Assembly (NCBI RefSeq): GCF_000485595.1 | Contig: NW_014578057.1 | Span: 45,217-101,942, forward strand | Reading direction: 5' to 3' | Source: Priapulus caudatus | Lineage: Eukaryota; Priapulida; Priapulimorpha; Priapulimorphida; Priapulidae | Length of the DNA: 56,726 bases | Shown here: positions 56,028 to 56,726 of the stretch, piece after piece | Layout of the letters: each line of letters starts with the position of its first letter | Numbering within the stretch: the first letter of the stretch is position 1 | Translations under genes and position numbers: made by a program | The notes under the pieces: model-generated | Databases searched by the model: none | Told to the model about the DNA's origin: nothing | The model's input: only the letters and a program-made list of their open reading frames with translations

Positions 56028-56726
56028 ATAGAAGAACACGGAAGAGACTGTAAAAGTTAACATAGTTAGGCATCTCGACATGTGTACTTTCTGCGTCGAT
56101 TCTCTGTTTCGGTGTAGAAGAAGAAGAACGATTTCTTGTAAAAAACTGTGTCTGTGTAGGAGCCAGAGGGTGTAATCGTTTCTATCGGGCTCCCTGTTTT
56201 TTTAGTAACGCGCGTTGGGTTCGTTGCGAGTGCGTAACGGTAGTAGTAATTATGGTTCGCGATTGAGAGCATATATCCGAAGATGTTAGCGGCGTGTGAG
56301 CGTATGTGCGAACGCGTAAGTGCGTACGTGAATCTTGAGTTTCCGGCGTCGGGTGTCTATGTCATTATGGCCGTATAAAACGAGTGTGTGCCGCGTGTAT
56401 GAATACGTCGCGTACGTGCATAACGTGTGTACAAGGCGTGCAGCGCACGTGTGCTTCGCCGGCCTTACATCGCGTTCACATCGCAGCGCACCGGTGGTGC
56501 CGCGTGCACACAACAATTATTCAAATACATAAATTAACCGAATATAAATTAATGAGGGTTAGCGAATAGACGTGTGAGATGGAGGACAAACCTTGCGCCA
56601 AGCACATGATTGCCTTAGCGAGCAGCCACCATTAAGATAGAAACGAATTCGCTGCTTATAGCATTAAATTTACGTATGCGGAGGCGGCACTCAACGAATA
56701 GCCGTGAGGTATGTACCAGTAGTTAA
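56028..56726. other. Window end, no gene recognised
   Basis: CpG-rich unique sequence with only short ORFs and no conserved motif. Confidence 0.4.

Overview
The window is animal nuclear DNA from a non-vertebrate, probably marine, metazoan. It has spliced genes with GT-AG introns, a FoxQ2 forkhead gene, a ceramide-transfer-protein gene, the first exon of a voltage-gated sodium channel, TTAGGG-type repeats, a tRNA-derived SINE, several MITE families and very abundant simple repeats. I cannot assign a phylum. Two runs of ten N (20941-20950, 40945-40954) and several patches rich in single-base indels show a scaffold joined and gap-filled from more than one data type.

Layout. 1-2564: an intronless foxQ2 gene on + (CDS 1255-2334) with a CCAAT/TATA promoter, a (GA)n-bearing 5' leader and a poly(A) signal. 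2565-8117: intergenic DNA with a pearl/Helentron-like repeat, a TACCTCCGCC MITE with an 80-bp internal expansion, and a perfect 58-bp palindrome. 8118-27155: CERT1 on -, which I resolved into 13 coding exons covering the PH domain, serine-rich motif, acidic linker, coiled coil, FFAT motif and START domain. Its introns carry hAT-like, mariner-like and telomere-repeat-bearing MITEs, a SINE and a 46-bp satellite. 27156-30932: the divergent CERT1/sodium-channel intergenic region. 30933-31358: the first coding exon of a Nav-type sodium channel on +. 31359-56726: apparently the start of a very long first intron of that gene; I see no further exon, only micro- and minisatellites, MITEs and a cluster of CRE palindromes.

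The most notable structures are these. (i) About 2.3 kb of CERT1 (exons 4 and 5 plus intron) is present twice across the N gap at 20941. A 1.4-kb segment with exon 4 lies in opposite orientation in the two copies, which looks like two haplotypes with an inversion joined end to end. (ii) Two copies of a 340-380 bp terminal-inverted-repeat element carry TTAGGG-like tracts inside (14679-15059 and 55685-56027). (iii) Four short palindromic hairpins at 5228, 27685, 35422 and 37595 share an ATATCARGAGY core. (iv) An indel-rich patch at about 10600-13040 breaks the frame of CERT1 exon 11 and looks like uncorrected long-read gap filling.

The genes have no evident joint pathway. FoxQ2 is an anterior/apical patterning repressor, CERT1 moves ceramide from ER to Golgi, and the Nav channel serves excitability. 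foxQ2 and CERT1 are convergent, and CERT1 and the channel are divergent.
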